The notes under the pieces: generated by a model
What the model saw: only the letters and a program-made list of their open reading frames with translations
Told to the model about the DNA's origin: nothing
Database searches by the model: none
NCBI GenBank assembly: GCA_050114795.1
Contig: JASFRS010000021.1
Location: 1-20,737, forward strand
DNA: 20,737 nucleotides
Direction of reading: 5' to 3'
Source of the DNA: JASFRS01 sp050114795
Lineage (GTDB): Bacteria; Pseudomonadota; Alphaproteobacteria; Sphingomonadales; CAKZYD01
In this document: positions 1-7,414 of the stretch, piece by piece
Position numbering within the stretch: the first letter of the stretch is position 1
Layout of the letters: the number at the start of each line of letters is the position of its first letter
Made by a program: the position numbers and the translations under genes

Positions 1-73
1 AATGTCACGGCCAAATAAACTGTGAGGCCCAGAAAGGCCAGCGCAGCAAGGCTATGCGATATTATACCGACAT
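1..73 (-). CDS. N-terminus of PrsK-like sensor histidine kinase (partial, start unclear)
   Basis: Only the first codons are present; the rest lies beyond the left edge. One minus-strand frame (GTC at 71-69 onward) is open to the edge and reads GIISHSLAALAFLGLTVYL, the kind of hydrophobic first segment I associate with PrsK, the multi-pass membrane histidine kinase of XrtA/PEP-CTERM systems. Its position just downstream of the system's sugar transferase fits the usual gene order. The start is odd. A good ribosome site (GGGGGG, about 10 bases upstream) points to the ATG at 73, but that ATG runs into a stop after three codons (TAA at 64-62). The PrsK-like frame is reached only by a one-base shift, and it has no ATG, GTG or TTG before its upstream stop. 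A one-base deletion, a sequence error or a rare start codon are all possible. Identification is tentative because so little is visible. Confidence 0.45.
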
Positions 74-120
74 TATTTAAGATATTTCCCCCCAGGCACA
101 GGCCAATTTATCTAAAGACT

Positions 121-1512
121 CTAGCGAACTCCATTCTGCCAAAGAATGACTCGAACTGTTTGAATTAAAATCAACAAATCGAGAAACACGGAAAAGTTTT
201 TCACATAATATAGATCATATTCGAGCTTTGCACGGGCATCTTGAACGGAAGCACCATAGGGATAATTCAACTGCGCCCAGCCGGTAATGCCTGGTTTAAC
301 CGCATGACGTTCCGCATAAAAAGGTATTTCCTTGGCCAATTCATTAACAAAGACACTTCGTTCAGGTCGGGGACCAACAAAACTCATATCTCCCATTAGA
401 ACGTTAAATATCTGAGGAATTTCATCAATGCGAGTTATGCGAAGCAAGCGTCCAATAGGCGTAATTCTAGGGTCATTTTCTTCAGCCCATTGCGGTCCCG
501 ACCGATCCTCCGCATTCACATACATAGAGCGAAATTTTATGACGTTAAAACGCTTGCCAAATTTCCCAATACGCTCTTGCCTATAGAATACCGGCCCAGC
601 ACTCGTGAGTTTGATTAGCAATGCGGCGATGATGAGAATCGGGAGGGTGAGGATTAAAAGGCCAAGGCTCGCCATTATGTCAAACAACCGTTTTAATACG
701 GCATTGGCCTCCTTAGTAAAAGTGAAGCCATCTGAGAATATGATCCAACTTGGCTGCAGGCCTTCCAACTCCACTTTACCCGTTTCCCGTTCCAGGAATT
801 GGTTGAGGTCAAAAATACGCATACCACGTAATTTACATTGAATCAGTTCTGACACTGGCATCGTGCCGCGCCGTTCCTCATTCGCGAGAACAAGTTCATG
901 GACCTGTAATTGGTCTACAAAATCATGAAGACTATCAATTTCTTCACCTGGTTTAGCATCTGGTATTTCCGTTTCATCATCTCGCATACGAACATATGAC
1001 ATCACACGGAAACCGGCGGAATTACCGCGCCTCTCCAATTCTCGGATTTTTGCAGCTCTTTTCCCCGCGCCAAGGACAACAATCCCCCTCTTAAAAACCG
1101 ACATATCCACAACATGCTGGAAGACATAGCGTGTCACCATTATTCCAACCGTCGCAAATATCAACGCGATTGCAGCAATACTCCGCCAAATCAAAAGCTG
1201 AGGCGTTATATAGAAAACAAGGGCCATCACCGCCATTGAACCAGCGAATGCAGCTACCATTCGAATAAATGTCATCCGCAAATCACGACAGCATTCCTGC
1301 TGGTACATTCCAACAGCCAACATGGCGATATAAACAATGGCAGTAAAAGTGAGGGTTGCCGGAAGCCGCTCTAAAAACGGTGTGACGGTTGTATCGATGC
1401 TTTCTAGACGCAGCCGCGCGCCAAATTCAATCGACGCCATAAGGACCAAAGCTTCCAGCAGTCCCAGAATGACGAGCGATTTCGGCACATGATGTTTAAA
1501 GACCCTCAGCAT
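121..1512 (-). CDS. XrtA/PEP-CTERM-associated undecaprenyl-phosphate sugar transferase
   Basis: A 463-residue polyprenyl-phosphate glycosyl-1-phosphate transferase that starts lipid-linked repeat-unit synthesis at the inner membrane. Layout: about four hydrophobic N-terminal segments (roughly residues 12-130), a soluble nucleotide-binding-like domain (about 140-250, with GIVVLGAGKRA at 143-153), then the bacterial sugar transferase domain (about 272-463). That domain has the membrane-entering helix near 282-300, RQERIGK at 311-317, FRSMYVNAE near 327-335, the Asp-Glu pair at 363-364 (DEIPQIFNVLMGDMSFVGPR) and KPGITGWAQ at 406-414. Architecture and length match the subfamily tied to PEP-CTERM/exosortase loci (TIGR03013). 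It is 136 bases downstream of the E1/nitroreductase gene on the same strand and about 50 bases upstream of the PrsK-like start, so it may share their transcript. Its ribosome site is weak. The sugar used cannot be read from the sequence. Confidence 0.9.
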   Translation of the reverse strand: MLRVFKHHVPKSLVILGLLEALVLMASIEFGARLRLESIDTTVTPFLERLPATLTFTAIVYIAMLAVGMYQQECCRDLRMTFIRMVAAFAGSMAVMALVFYITPQLLIWRSIAAIALIFATVGIMVTRYVFQHVVDMSVFKRGIVVLGAGKRAAKIRELERRGNSAGFRVMSYVRMRDDETEIPDAKPGEEIDSLHDFVDQLQVHELVLANEERRGTMPVSELIQCKLRGMRIFDLNQFLERETGKVELEGLQPSWIIFSDGFTFTKEANAVLKRLFDIMASLGLLILTLPILIIAALLIKLTSAGPVFYRQERIGKFGKRFNVIKFRSMYVNAEDRSGPQWAEENDPRITPIGRLLRITRIDEIPQIFNVLMGDMSFVGPRPERSVFVNELAKEIPFYAERHAVKPGITGWAQLNYPYGASVQDARAKLEYDLYYVKNFSVFLDLLILIQTVRVILWQNGVR

Positions 1513-1648
1513 CAGGCTCTGGCTCTTTTAAATTCAAGTTGAAACCAGATGTAATGCATGTCTTGCCATTCGGCAAAGAGAAAGAGTTTTATAATCCATA
1601 ATCAGGCCCCCCAGTCTGAATTCTTGAACTATAGCATTGAGTTGTATC

Positions 1649-3694
1649 TTATTTATCTAGATTAGCACGCAGATCGCCAATCACAAGCTCATCCAATGAA
1701 CGCCTAAGAGACCTAGTGTCGCACCCAAAGCTCCGCGGCGTTCCAATTCGCCCCAGAAATACGATATTATCGACGCGTCCAAGCTTCCCGCGCATTAAAA
1801 ACAACAATTTTCCAGCCCATTTGACAGCAACTCGGTCAGTTGAAAATTGAGTTTCATCCTGTGCATAGCGTGCGAAACACAAAGGTGCAATTGCAGGCTG
1901 CAGCGCTAAGGCCTGTTGCGTCGCCTCCAGCCAAAAACGATAGACTAACTGCCCGGCCCGTATTTTTTCTTCAGGTTCTGCCGCATTAAAGTCACCATCC
2001 GTCTTACGAATGATAAAAAAGCCTGCTGACTGAATAGCGGGAATAATATCCATGTCCAATGCGGCAACCCAGCGTCCTTTCATGGCCTGCGTGAGAAAGC
2101 GCATCCTGCCGTAGCCTTGCAACGCCCAACGCATAAGCAAACGCAACGGCAAGCTCAATCCTGTAGCTTGCGCCGGCAACCCGGTGCGAGAAAACGGTCC
2201 GCTCCAGTCTATAACCTGCCGGTGAACCTCATAAGTTTCGGCAATACGCAATCGGATGGCTGTTCCAATGGACATTACACGCGCGAAAAACCGCTTTGCA
2301 GCGAAACCCTCATGCCATTCAACAGACAGCCCTGCGCCTAAAGTTTGAGCCAATGCCCGTTTCTTATCATTGGCAATTGCAGTGCGATAATAACCCCGCC
2401 TATCAACAGAACGAGACTTTATCCATTGGCTTAACGGATCGGCTACGGTTTCTTGTTTTGTCAGCGTGACAAAAATCTGGACCTTTTCGGAGCCATATTC
2501 CACCAGCTTCCAATCCAAGCCCAGGCCCCAGTTTTTTGCTTCAATGACCATCGCTTCAATCAGCATGCCAAGCGCAAGCCAATTAGGCTCTGCGCGGGCA
2601 AACTGATAGACATTGCCTGCCTCCAAATCGCCGTGGATATAGAATTGGTCATCGCTCAGAATTTCAAAGCGCCAGGGTTGGCTATTATCACCGCTTGGTG
2701 CCCAACGCGCTGTATTTAAGATATGATCAATAGGTTTTGCCGTGACGTCCAGCGAAGGTTCTTCTGGCCTCGCTTTCTTCGACAACTGACCGACAAGTCG
2801 ACTGGCCGCGTAGCGTTTAAAACTTTGGAATGGTCCGCCATTTCCAAAGCGCAATTTGCGCGTCACAAATTTCCCACGATAAGAATCGAAATGATGATAA
2901 TAAGGTGCAGGTTTTAATGGCCCACGCTTTAACAATAATTTCACTGCTTCAACACCGGCAACCCCAGCGCAAAGCTGGCACGACATTGCTACTGAAGGCC
3001 CTTTTTGATTTTCAAGGTCCACCCTACTTCCGTCCGCCAAATATGGCTGGTGAAGCATGGCCGGGGTGAGGCCCAATAAAAAGTCTACCGGCAAGTTTTC
3101 TGGTTTGGATTTTCCAAACTGAAAATAATCTTCAAAAGACATAAACTCGGGATGAAACACGATATATCCGACCCCCATCCCAATGGGTGCCGCAGTTACA
3201 GCAGGAATTCCCTTTTCATGGCAACGCGTAAATACAGCACGCCGAATTTCAAAAGCAAAGAAGTCTAGGCTATCTACATAAAGGTCTACACCATCAAGAA
3301 AATGGTCAAGATTTTCAGGCGTTACGCCTTTCTCTAATATACGCAGATCAAGTTCTGGGTTAATAGAAAGCGCCATTTCAGCAGCCATTTTGACCTTGGG
3401 CTTACCCAAAGTATTCATATTGGCCACCGCCTGGCGATTGAAATTTACAAGCTCAAAATTATCAAGGTCAGCAATACTGAAATGACTAACGCCAAGGCGC
3501 GCTAAAGTCTGGAGATGGATGCCGCCAACACCGCCCATGCCCGCAATGGCAATGCGTTTGGACCGCAGAATTTGCTGCTCCCAATCGGTGATCCAACCTA
3601 TATTGCGTGAAAAGGCTTCATCATAATCAAATAATTGCTGATGGGGCGCCTTAATACGGTCAAAGGCTGAGATATGGCGTTCGTCGACCCCCAT
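1649..3694 (-). CDS. E1-like (ThiF/MoeB) adenylyltransferase fused to nitroreductase domain
   Basis: A 681-residue two-domain protein. Residues about 30-260 form an E1-like ATP-binding fold: GMGGVGG at 52-58, the acidic D76/D78 after strand 2, NFNRQ at 84-88, the Lys of GKPK at 98-100, and a single CQLC motif at 239-242. ThiF and MoeB have two CXXC zinc pairs; I see only this one. Residues about 320-600 form a nitroreductase-like flavin fold with APSGDNSQPW at 332-341 and an Arg/Ser-rich SRSVDRRGYYR at 428-437. The same domain order occurs in the mycobacterial Rv1355c (MoeY) family. The start is supported by AAGG, which overlaps the stop codon of the acyltransferase upstream (5-base gap), so the two genes are probably translationally coupled. 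E1 domains activate a carboxylate by adenylation and nitroreductase domains reduce or oxidise small molecules. The substrate here is unknown, and I infer modification of a small acylated product. Confidence 0.85.
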   Translation of the reverse strand: MGVDERHISAFDRIKAPHQQLFDYDEAFSRNIGWITDWEQQILRSKRIAIAGMGGVGGIHLQTLARLGVSHFSIADLDNFELVNFNRQAVANMNTLGKPKVKMAAEMALSINPELDLRILEKGVTPENLDHFLDGVDLYVDSLDFFAFEIRRAVFTRCHEKGIPAVTAAPIGMGVGYIVFHPEFMSFEDYFQFGKSKPENLPVDFLLGLTPAMLHQPYLADGSRVDLENQKGPSVAMSCQLCAGVAGVEAVKLLLKRGPLKPAPYYHHFDSYRGKFVTRKLRFGNGGPFQSFKRYAASRLVGQLSKKARPEEPSLDVTAKPIDHILNTARWAPSGDNSQPWRFEILSDDQFYIHGDLEAGNVYQFARAEPNWLALGMLIEAMVIEAKNWGLGLDWKLVEYGSEKVQIFVTLTKQETVADPLSQWIKSRSVDRRGYYRTAIANDKKRALAQTLGAGLSVEWHEGFAAKRFFARVMSIGTAIRLRIAETYEVHRQVIDWSGPFSRTGLPAQATGLSLPLRLLMRWALQGYGRMRFLTQAMKGRWVAALDMDIIPAIQSAGFFIIRKTDGDFNAAEPEEKIRAGQLVYRFWLEATQQALALQPAIAPLCFARYAQDETQFSTDRVAVKWAGKLLFLMRGKLGRVDNIVFLGRIGTPRSFGCDTRSLRRSLDELVIGDLRANLDK

Positions 3695-3699
3695 AGACG

Positions 3700-4479
3700 T
3701 TACCTTATATCTTGCAGACTTAGTTGATGAGACCTTGAAATCAGTTGATAAATTTCGGGGCGGTTAACCGAAAGTTGCTCGACCAAGTCCTGACAACTTG
3801 CCATCACCGGTTGACGCATACCATGAAATTCCACGGGATTACCAATCGTCTGAAACTCAATTCCAAGACGCCGCAATAGTCGCAGTAAAGCCGGATCTAT
3901 AATGGCGCACAAATGAGTCAGATTAAACCGCACAACCTGGTCAAAAACGCCCGTCATTAAACCTAACGCTATATGCGGGATTACACGCCCCACATCTCCA
4001 CGCACGCCAAGTTCATTCAATAATGACGGAAACAACCAATCATCTCTCCGCCGACGATAAGACTTGGCTATACTAAAACGAGAGATTTCACCTGTTGTGG
4101 CCCGTGGCAGCATTGCTTCGGGAAGCTGGTCAAGTGCCGGTGCCGCCATACGTGCTGGCAAGTCACAACCAGGCATATCAGGAACAGGCGGAATAATCCG
4201 TACAACACCGGCAATTTCCCGGGTCATAAGATGGATAAGAAGACTGTGACCGGATCGAGCATCAAATCGATCTGTTTCAAGCCCTCCCGGATTATCGGTC
4301 TTTTCCAGGAAAGCTGTTTCCTCGACATAGACCTGATAACGAAGACGATATGCAGCCGATTTTTCCTCGGCAGTTTGGGCAGAAGTTACGTCAAACAATG
4401 CGTTATAAATTCCAATTATTTCTTTGTCCCCAGCGACAACATCTTGCCTCTGCTCAGTTAGACGAGCGGCATTAGCCAT
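3700..4479 (-). CDS. PEP-CTERM/exosortase system-associated acyltransferase
   Basis: A 259-residue soluble GNAT-fold protein of the kind found beside exosortases (TIGR03694-like), distantly related to acyl-homoserine-lactone synthases and N-acyl amino acid synthases. The N-terminal core has AAYRLRYQVYVEETAF (about 42-57), where the LRY-x-VYVEE stretch is typical. The middle has the strand REIAGVVRIIPP (87-98) and the hallmark GEISRFSIAKSYRRR (131-145). The start is clear: AGGAG lies about nine bases before the ATG at 4479. It is the first gene of a minus-strand unit, divergent from the CbiB-like gene across about 430 AT-rich bases, and it leads straight into the E1/nitroreductase fusion. The family is thought to move an acyl chain from acyl-CoA or acyl-ACP to an amine; the acceptor is unknown. 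Family assignment is firm, exact reaction is not. Confidence 0.88.
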   Translation of the reverse strand: MANAARLTEQRQDVVAGDKEIIGIYNALFDVTSAQTAEEKSAAYRLRYQVYVEETAFLEKTDNPGGLETDRFDARSGHSLLIHLMTREIAGVVRIIPPVPDMPGCDLPARMAAPALDQLPEAMLPRATTGEISRFSIAKSYRRRRDDWLFPSLLNELGVRGDVGRVIPHIALGLMTGVFDQVVRFNLTHLCAIIDPALLRLLRRLGIEFQTIGNPVEFHGMRQPVMASCQDLVEQLSVNRPEIYQLISRSHQLSLQDIR

Positions 4480-4915
4480 CAGTGCCTACTCCTATTATTC
4501 ATGCGCAGTAATTGATTTATGGTTGTTCCCACGCGGGCCTCTTCTTTTTGTAGGGCCATTATTTTTTACACCACTACTTGGCTTATTATGAGACAGAGTT
4601 AGTTCTCATTTAGTTAAAGCAACAAAGTTGAACATACATTTTTAGACGAAGGAATCCATAAATTCCTTGCTTATACTATCCACATAGATTTATCTCCTTG
4701 ATTCTATTAAATAAATAAGTGAATTTAATAAAATACAAGGAAATTACACACTATGTTCTTTATGTTTTTGAAACAAGAATTGAATCAAAAAGGGGCTGTA
4801 ACAATTTTAAGACTAGATTTTTATTACAAGATATTTGCACACTTTAAATACAGACATATGCTTTGGGGGACGCATCATAGATATTCCGCTTTACATCACG
4901 AATTGGTCGGAAAAA
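4480..4915. promoter_or_regulatory. AT-rich divergent intergenic region
   Basis: This stretch separates the acyltransferase unit (left, minus) from the CbiB-like unit (right, plus) and should hold both promoters. It is clearly richer in A and T than the genes around it. Visible elements are an inverted repeat ATGAGA (4588-4593) / TCTCAT (4604-4609), whose left part lies in a 13-base motif (4589-4601) that recurs before the 908-residue protein gene, and a perfect hairpin at 4649-4668. No convincing sigma-54 (GG-N10-GC) promoter was found on either strand. A possible small reading frame begins at 4753. Confidence 0.5.
4649..4668. promoter_or_regulatory. Perfect 7-bp inverted repeat in divergent promoter region
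   Basis: AAGGAAT (4649-4655) and ATTCCTT (4662-4668) are exact reverse complements around a 6-base spacer. It could be an operator or an RNA hairpin. It has no run of T after it on either strand, so it is not an obvious intrinsic terminator. Confidence 0.4.
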
Positions 4916-4947
4916 ATGCTTATAGTAGTGCTCGCTCTATGTACTAA
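4753..4947 (+). CDS. Possible 64-residue leader or small protein upstream of CbiB-like gene
   Basis: A short ATG frame preceded by AAGGA about 11 bases upstream. Its product (begins MFFMFLKQEL, ends SSARSMY) resembles nothing I recognise and has no clear membrane segment or signal peptide. If the CbiB-like protein starts at 4916, the two frames overlap by 32 bases, which would allow translational coupling. It may equally be a chance frame in AT-rich DNA. Confidence 0.2.
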   Translation: MFFMFLKQELNQKGAVTILRLDFYYKIFAHFKYRHMLWGTHHRYSALHHELVGKNAYSSARSMY

Positions 4948-5851
4948 TTTCTTAATTTGGCGTGCCCGTTATCTGGCAACTATATTTACCACGCCGCAGG
5001 CCTGGGCCAAGCGTGGCGTTCATATGCTTGACGAGCGCTATAATCGTGCCGGCTTGAGAACAAGTGATCTTCGAAGAGAAGGAGCGTCTATATTTTTCCT
5101 GGTTATCTTGCTTTCTTTACTTGCCGGGTTTTTCTTTCATTTTATTGGTCGACGCATTCCATTTGGTTGGCTTATTGACGTCTTGATTCTAAGCTCTTTG
5201 ATAAACAGCCGTCTGGTATTCGAAGAAAGCAATGCCCTTTTAGCAACACTAGGCAGAAGTCAAGAAGAAGCGCGGGCAACCTTAATGTTCTACACTGGAC
5301 AAAACACATATGACATGAATGAAAGCGCCATCGTTTCTGCCGGTATTGAGAATCTCGCACTTGAATTCCGTCGCGGACTAACCTCACCTGTCATATTCTA
5401 TTTAATATTTGGATTACCAGGGGCGGTTTGCATTCGCATTATTACCATTGCCAATCGCATGGTTGGCCTTCACACAAGTCATGAACGCAAATTCGGGTGG
5501 CTCTTCACTAAAGCTGGAAAAATCCTGACTTACCTCACCGCCCCTATTGCGGCATTTTTAATTTCCTTGGGAGCGGGACGAAAAATAAAATCCAGCTTAG
5601 CCTGGGCATCCAAAGCCGCAAAACTTCACCCACATTCCGAAGAAGGATGGACCGAAGGCGCATTTTCCGGCGCTTTAGGCATTAGCCTTCGCCCAGAAAG
5701 ACGATATGAAGGAAGAAGGCTGCGTGTGCCACAGATAGGCCGTGGGAAGGAAATGTTGAAATCTCAGGATTTGCAAAGAGGTATTAACCTCTACATAAGA
5801 GGCCATATTGTTTGCGCTGCATTACTGTTTATTTTTTATATTGGACTTTAA
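4916..5851 (+). CDS. CbiB/CobD-like membrane protein lacking signature acidic residues
   Basis: A membrane protein of 311 residues from the ATG at 4916. The frame is open back to a TTG at 4835, but the ATG has GGTCGGA just upstream and begins at the usual CbiB first helix. CbiB/CobD joins cobyric acid to aminopropanol (phosphate) in B12 synthesis. Family landmarks remain in order: the N-terminal helix, IENLALEFRRGLTSP (144-158), FGLPG (165-169), ANRMVG (179-184), FGWLFTKAGK (193-202) and GWTEGAFSGALG (244-255). Several typical residues are changed: the AENxSDGxxAP motif is ALEFRRGLTSP, the Asp of NTxDSMxG is missing, and the Asp pair of ARLDDLxN is replaced by KAGKI. No other B12 gene is nearby; it is followed after 3 bases by manC. 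I infer a repurposed CbiB-fold protein rather than a B12 enzyme. Confidence 0.75.
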   Translation: MLIVVLALCTNFLIWRARYLATIFTTPQAWAKRGVHMLDERYNRAGLRTSDLRREGASIFFLVILLSLLAGFFFHFIGRRIPFGWLIDVLILSSLINSRLVFEESNALLATLGRSQEEARATLMFYTGQNTYDMNESAIVSAGIENLALEFRRGLTSPVIFYLIFGLPGAVCIRIITIANRMVGLHTSHERKFGWLFTKAGKILTYLTAPIAAFLISLGAGRKIKSSLAWASKAAKLHPHSEEGWTEGAFSGALGISLRPERRYEGRRLRVPQIGRGKEMLKSQDLQRGINLYIRGHIVCAALLFIFYIGL

Positions 5852-5854
5852 ACC

Positions 5855-7249
5855 ATGGAAAAAGACCTCCCCAACATTGTGCCCGTTATATTATCCGGAG
5901 GTTCGGGTTCCCGCTTATGGCCAACATCAAGAGTCCTAAATCCAAAACAGTTTCATAATTTACTGGGCGAAGGCAAAAGCCTTTTACAACAAACTTTGGA
6001 CCGTGTTCGCAGCCCAGTCTTTACAGACCCACTCATTATTTCATCGGATAAACACCGTTTCCTAATCGCGGAACAACTCAGGCAAACCGGTGCAGATGAT
6101 TTCTCCATAATCCTGGAGCCGCAGGCGAAAAATACTGCACCAGCCATTACCCTGGGCGCCTTACATGCAATAGATAAATATGGAGAGTGTCTCCTCCTGG
6201 TTTTACCATCAGATCACCTGATACCAGATATTGATGCCTTTTTAGAGAAAATCCAAATTGCCACTGAGGCCGTAAAAGCCCACGGTCAACACGCAACATT
6301 TGGCATTCACCCCACAAAAGCCGAAACTGGATACGGCTATATAAAAGTGGGTAAAGCCTTAGGCGAAAATTCAGAATGCAACTACGTCGACAAATTTGTC
6401 GAAAAACCTGATTTAGAGCATGCCAAACGTTATTTAGAAGATGGTGGTTACCTGTGGAACAGTGGGATTTTCCTCTTTGACTCTTACAAGTTTATTGAAG
6501 AGCTTCAGGAATTCGAGCCACAAATCTTAGCCGCATGCAAAGCTTCAATGGAAAAGGCAAAGCAAGACACCGACTTCCTTAGACCCGATCCCGATTGTTT
6601 CACACAATCCCCATCAATCTCTGTAGATTACGCCATAATGGAGCGCACATCCTCCGCCTTAGTCATACCATGTACGTTTTCATGGTCAGACGTGGGAAGT
6701 TGGTCTGCAATATGGGATGTCTCTCAAAAAAATAGCGATGGCAATGTGATTACAGGAGATGTTTTTGCTCACAATATCAAAGACAGCCTGCTCCGCAGTG
6801 AAGGTCCTATTATCGCTGCCCTTGGTCTTGAAAATGTCATCGTTGTCGCAACCGCAGATGCTGTGCTTGTAGCGGATCAAGACCAAGTACAAGACGTTAA
6901 GAAAATCGTTGACCAACTTTCAAATACAAATCGAGCTGAACATGTCTCTCATACTGAGGTGCAGGAACCCTGGGGTACCCGGCTAAAAATGGATGCCAGT
7001 TCGGATTTTGAGATTTCCCGTCTAACAATTACCCCTGGGCAGCATGTCTTTCAGCCCGCCAAAGCGTCAGGTTATACACTTTGGACCGTGATAACCGGAA
7101 ACGCTCATATCACAAGGGGTAAAAAAACAATGTCACTCAGCCCCGGTCAATCCTTCAAGGCTGAGGCTGATGTAGCACATGACATTGCCAATTGCAGCGA
7201 CCACCCACTCTGCATAATTGAAGTCCGAAAAAGGTTGAACGAAGCCTAG
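5855..7249 (+). CDS. manC: Mannose-1-phosphate guanylyltransferase with degenerate isomerase cupin
   Basis: A 464-residue cytoplasmic enzyme making GDP-mannose from mannose-1-phosphate and GTP. The nucleotidyltransferase domain (about 8-285) looks intact: SGGSGSRLWPTSR at 14-26, LEPQAKNTAPA at 88-98, LPSDH at 117-121, FVEKP at 181-185 and LWNSGIF at 200-206. Bifunctional ManC/AlgA enzymes end in a type II phosphomannose isomerase cupin. Here the cupin (about 368-464) keeps EPWG and the beta-sheet outline, but the histidine-rich metal motif (QMHxHRAEHW in the family) reads QPAKASGYTLW at 400-410, and the protein stops at IIEVRKRLNEA before the usual YLGEDDIVR tail. Only H442 remains where the later histidine is expected. 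Isomerase activity is therefore probably lost. The ATG follows the CbiB-like stop by 3 bases with a weak ribosome site, which suggests coupling. The product fits a mannose-containing glycan. Confidence 0.88.
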   Translation: MEKDLPNIVPVILSGGSGSRLWPTSRVLNPKQFHNLLGEGKSLLQQTLDRVRSPVFTDPLIISSDKHRFLIAEQLRQTGADDFSIILEPQAKNTAPAITLGALHAIDKYGECLLLVLPSDHLIPDIDAFLEKIQIATEAVKAHGQHATFGIHPTKAETGYGYIKVGKALGENSECNYVDKFVEKPDLEHAKRYLEDGGYLWNSGIFLFDSYKFIEELQEFEPQILAACKASMEKAKQDTDFLRPDPDCFTQSPSISVDYAIMERTSSALVIPCTFSWSDVGSWSAIWDVSQKNSDGNVITGDVFAHNIKDSLLRSEGPIIAALGLENVIVVATADAVLVADQDQVQDVKKIVDQLSNTNRAEHVSHTEVQEPWGTRLKMDASSDFEISRLTITPGQHVFQPAKASGYTLWTVITGNAHITRGKKTMSLSPGQSFKAEADVAHDIANCSDHPLCIIEVRKRLNEA

Positions 7250-7319
7250 TTCAAGGCAAGTAAAACCTAGCCCAAACCTCCAATACACTGCATTTACAAA
7301 ATCTGGAAAGTCATTTTGT

Positions 7320-7332
7320 TGAGACAGAGTTA
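7320..7332 (+). repeat. 13-bp motif shared with 4589-4601
   Basis: TGAGACAGAGTTA occurs exactly at 4589-4601 and at 7320-7332, each time in a non-coding stretch upstream of a plus-strand gene of this locus. It could be a shared regulator site, for instance for the PrsR regulator expected beyond the left edge. A 13-mer pair can also arise by chance in a window this size. Confidence 0.3.
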
Positions 7333-7414
7333 AGACATTTCATGAATTCTTTCTGGTAATTACAATTGCATAAGGCTATTTTGAATGGCGAATGCATTTG
7401 GACACTAACTGTTT

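Noticed and set aside
1550..1590. Sigma-54-like TGGCA...TGC on the minus strand before the sugar transferase
   Set aside because: Only 8 bases separate GG and GC, too short for a sigma-54 promoter.
4835..4915. TTG-initiated N-terminal extension of the CbiB-like protein
   Set aside because: It has no ribosome site and adds residues before the usual first helix; the ATG at 4916 fits better.
7355..7369. Sigma-54-like GG...GC promoter before the 908-residue protein gene
   Set aside because: There are 11 bases between the GG and the GC instead of the required 10, and the -24 part (TGGTAA) is a poor match.
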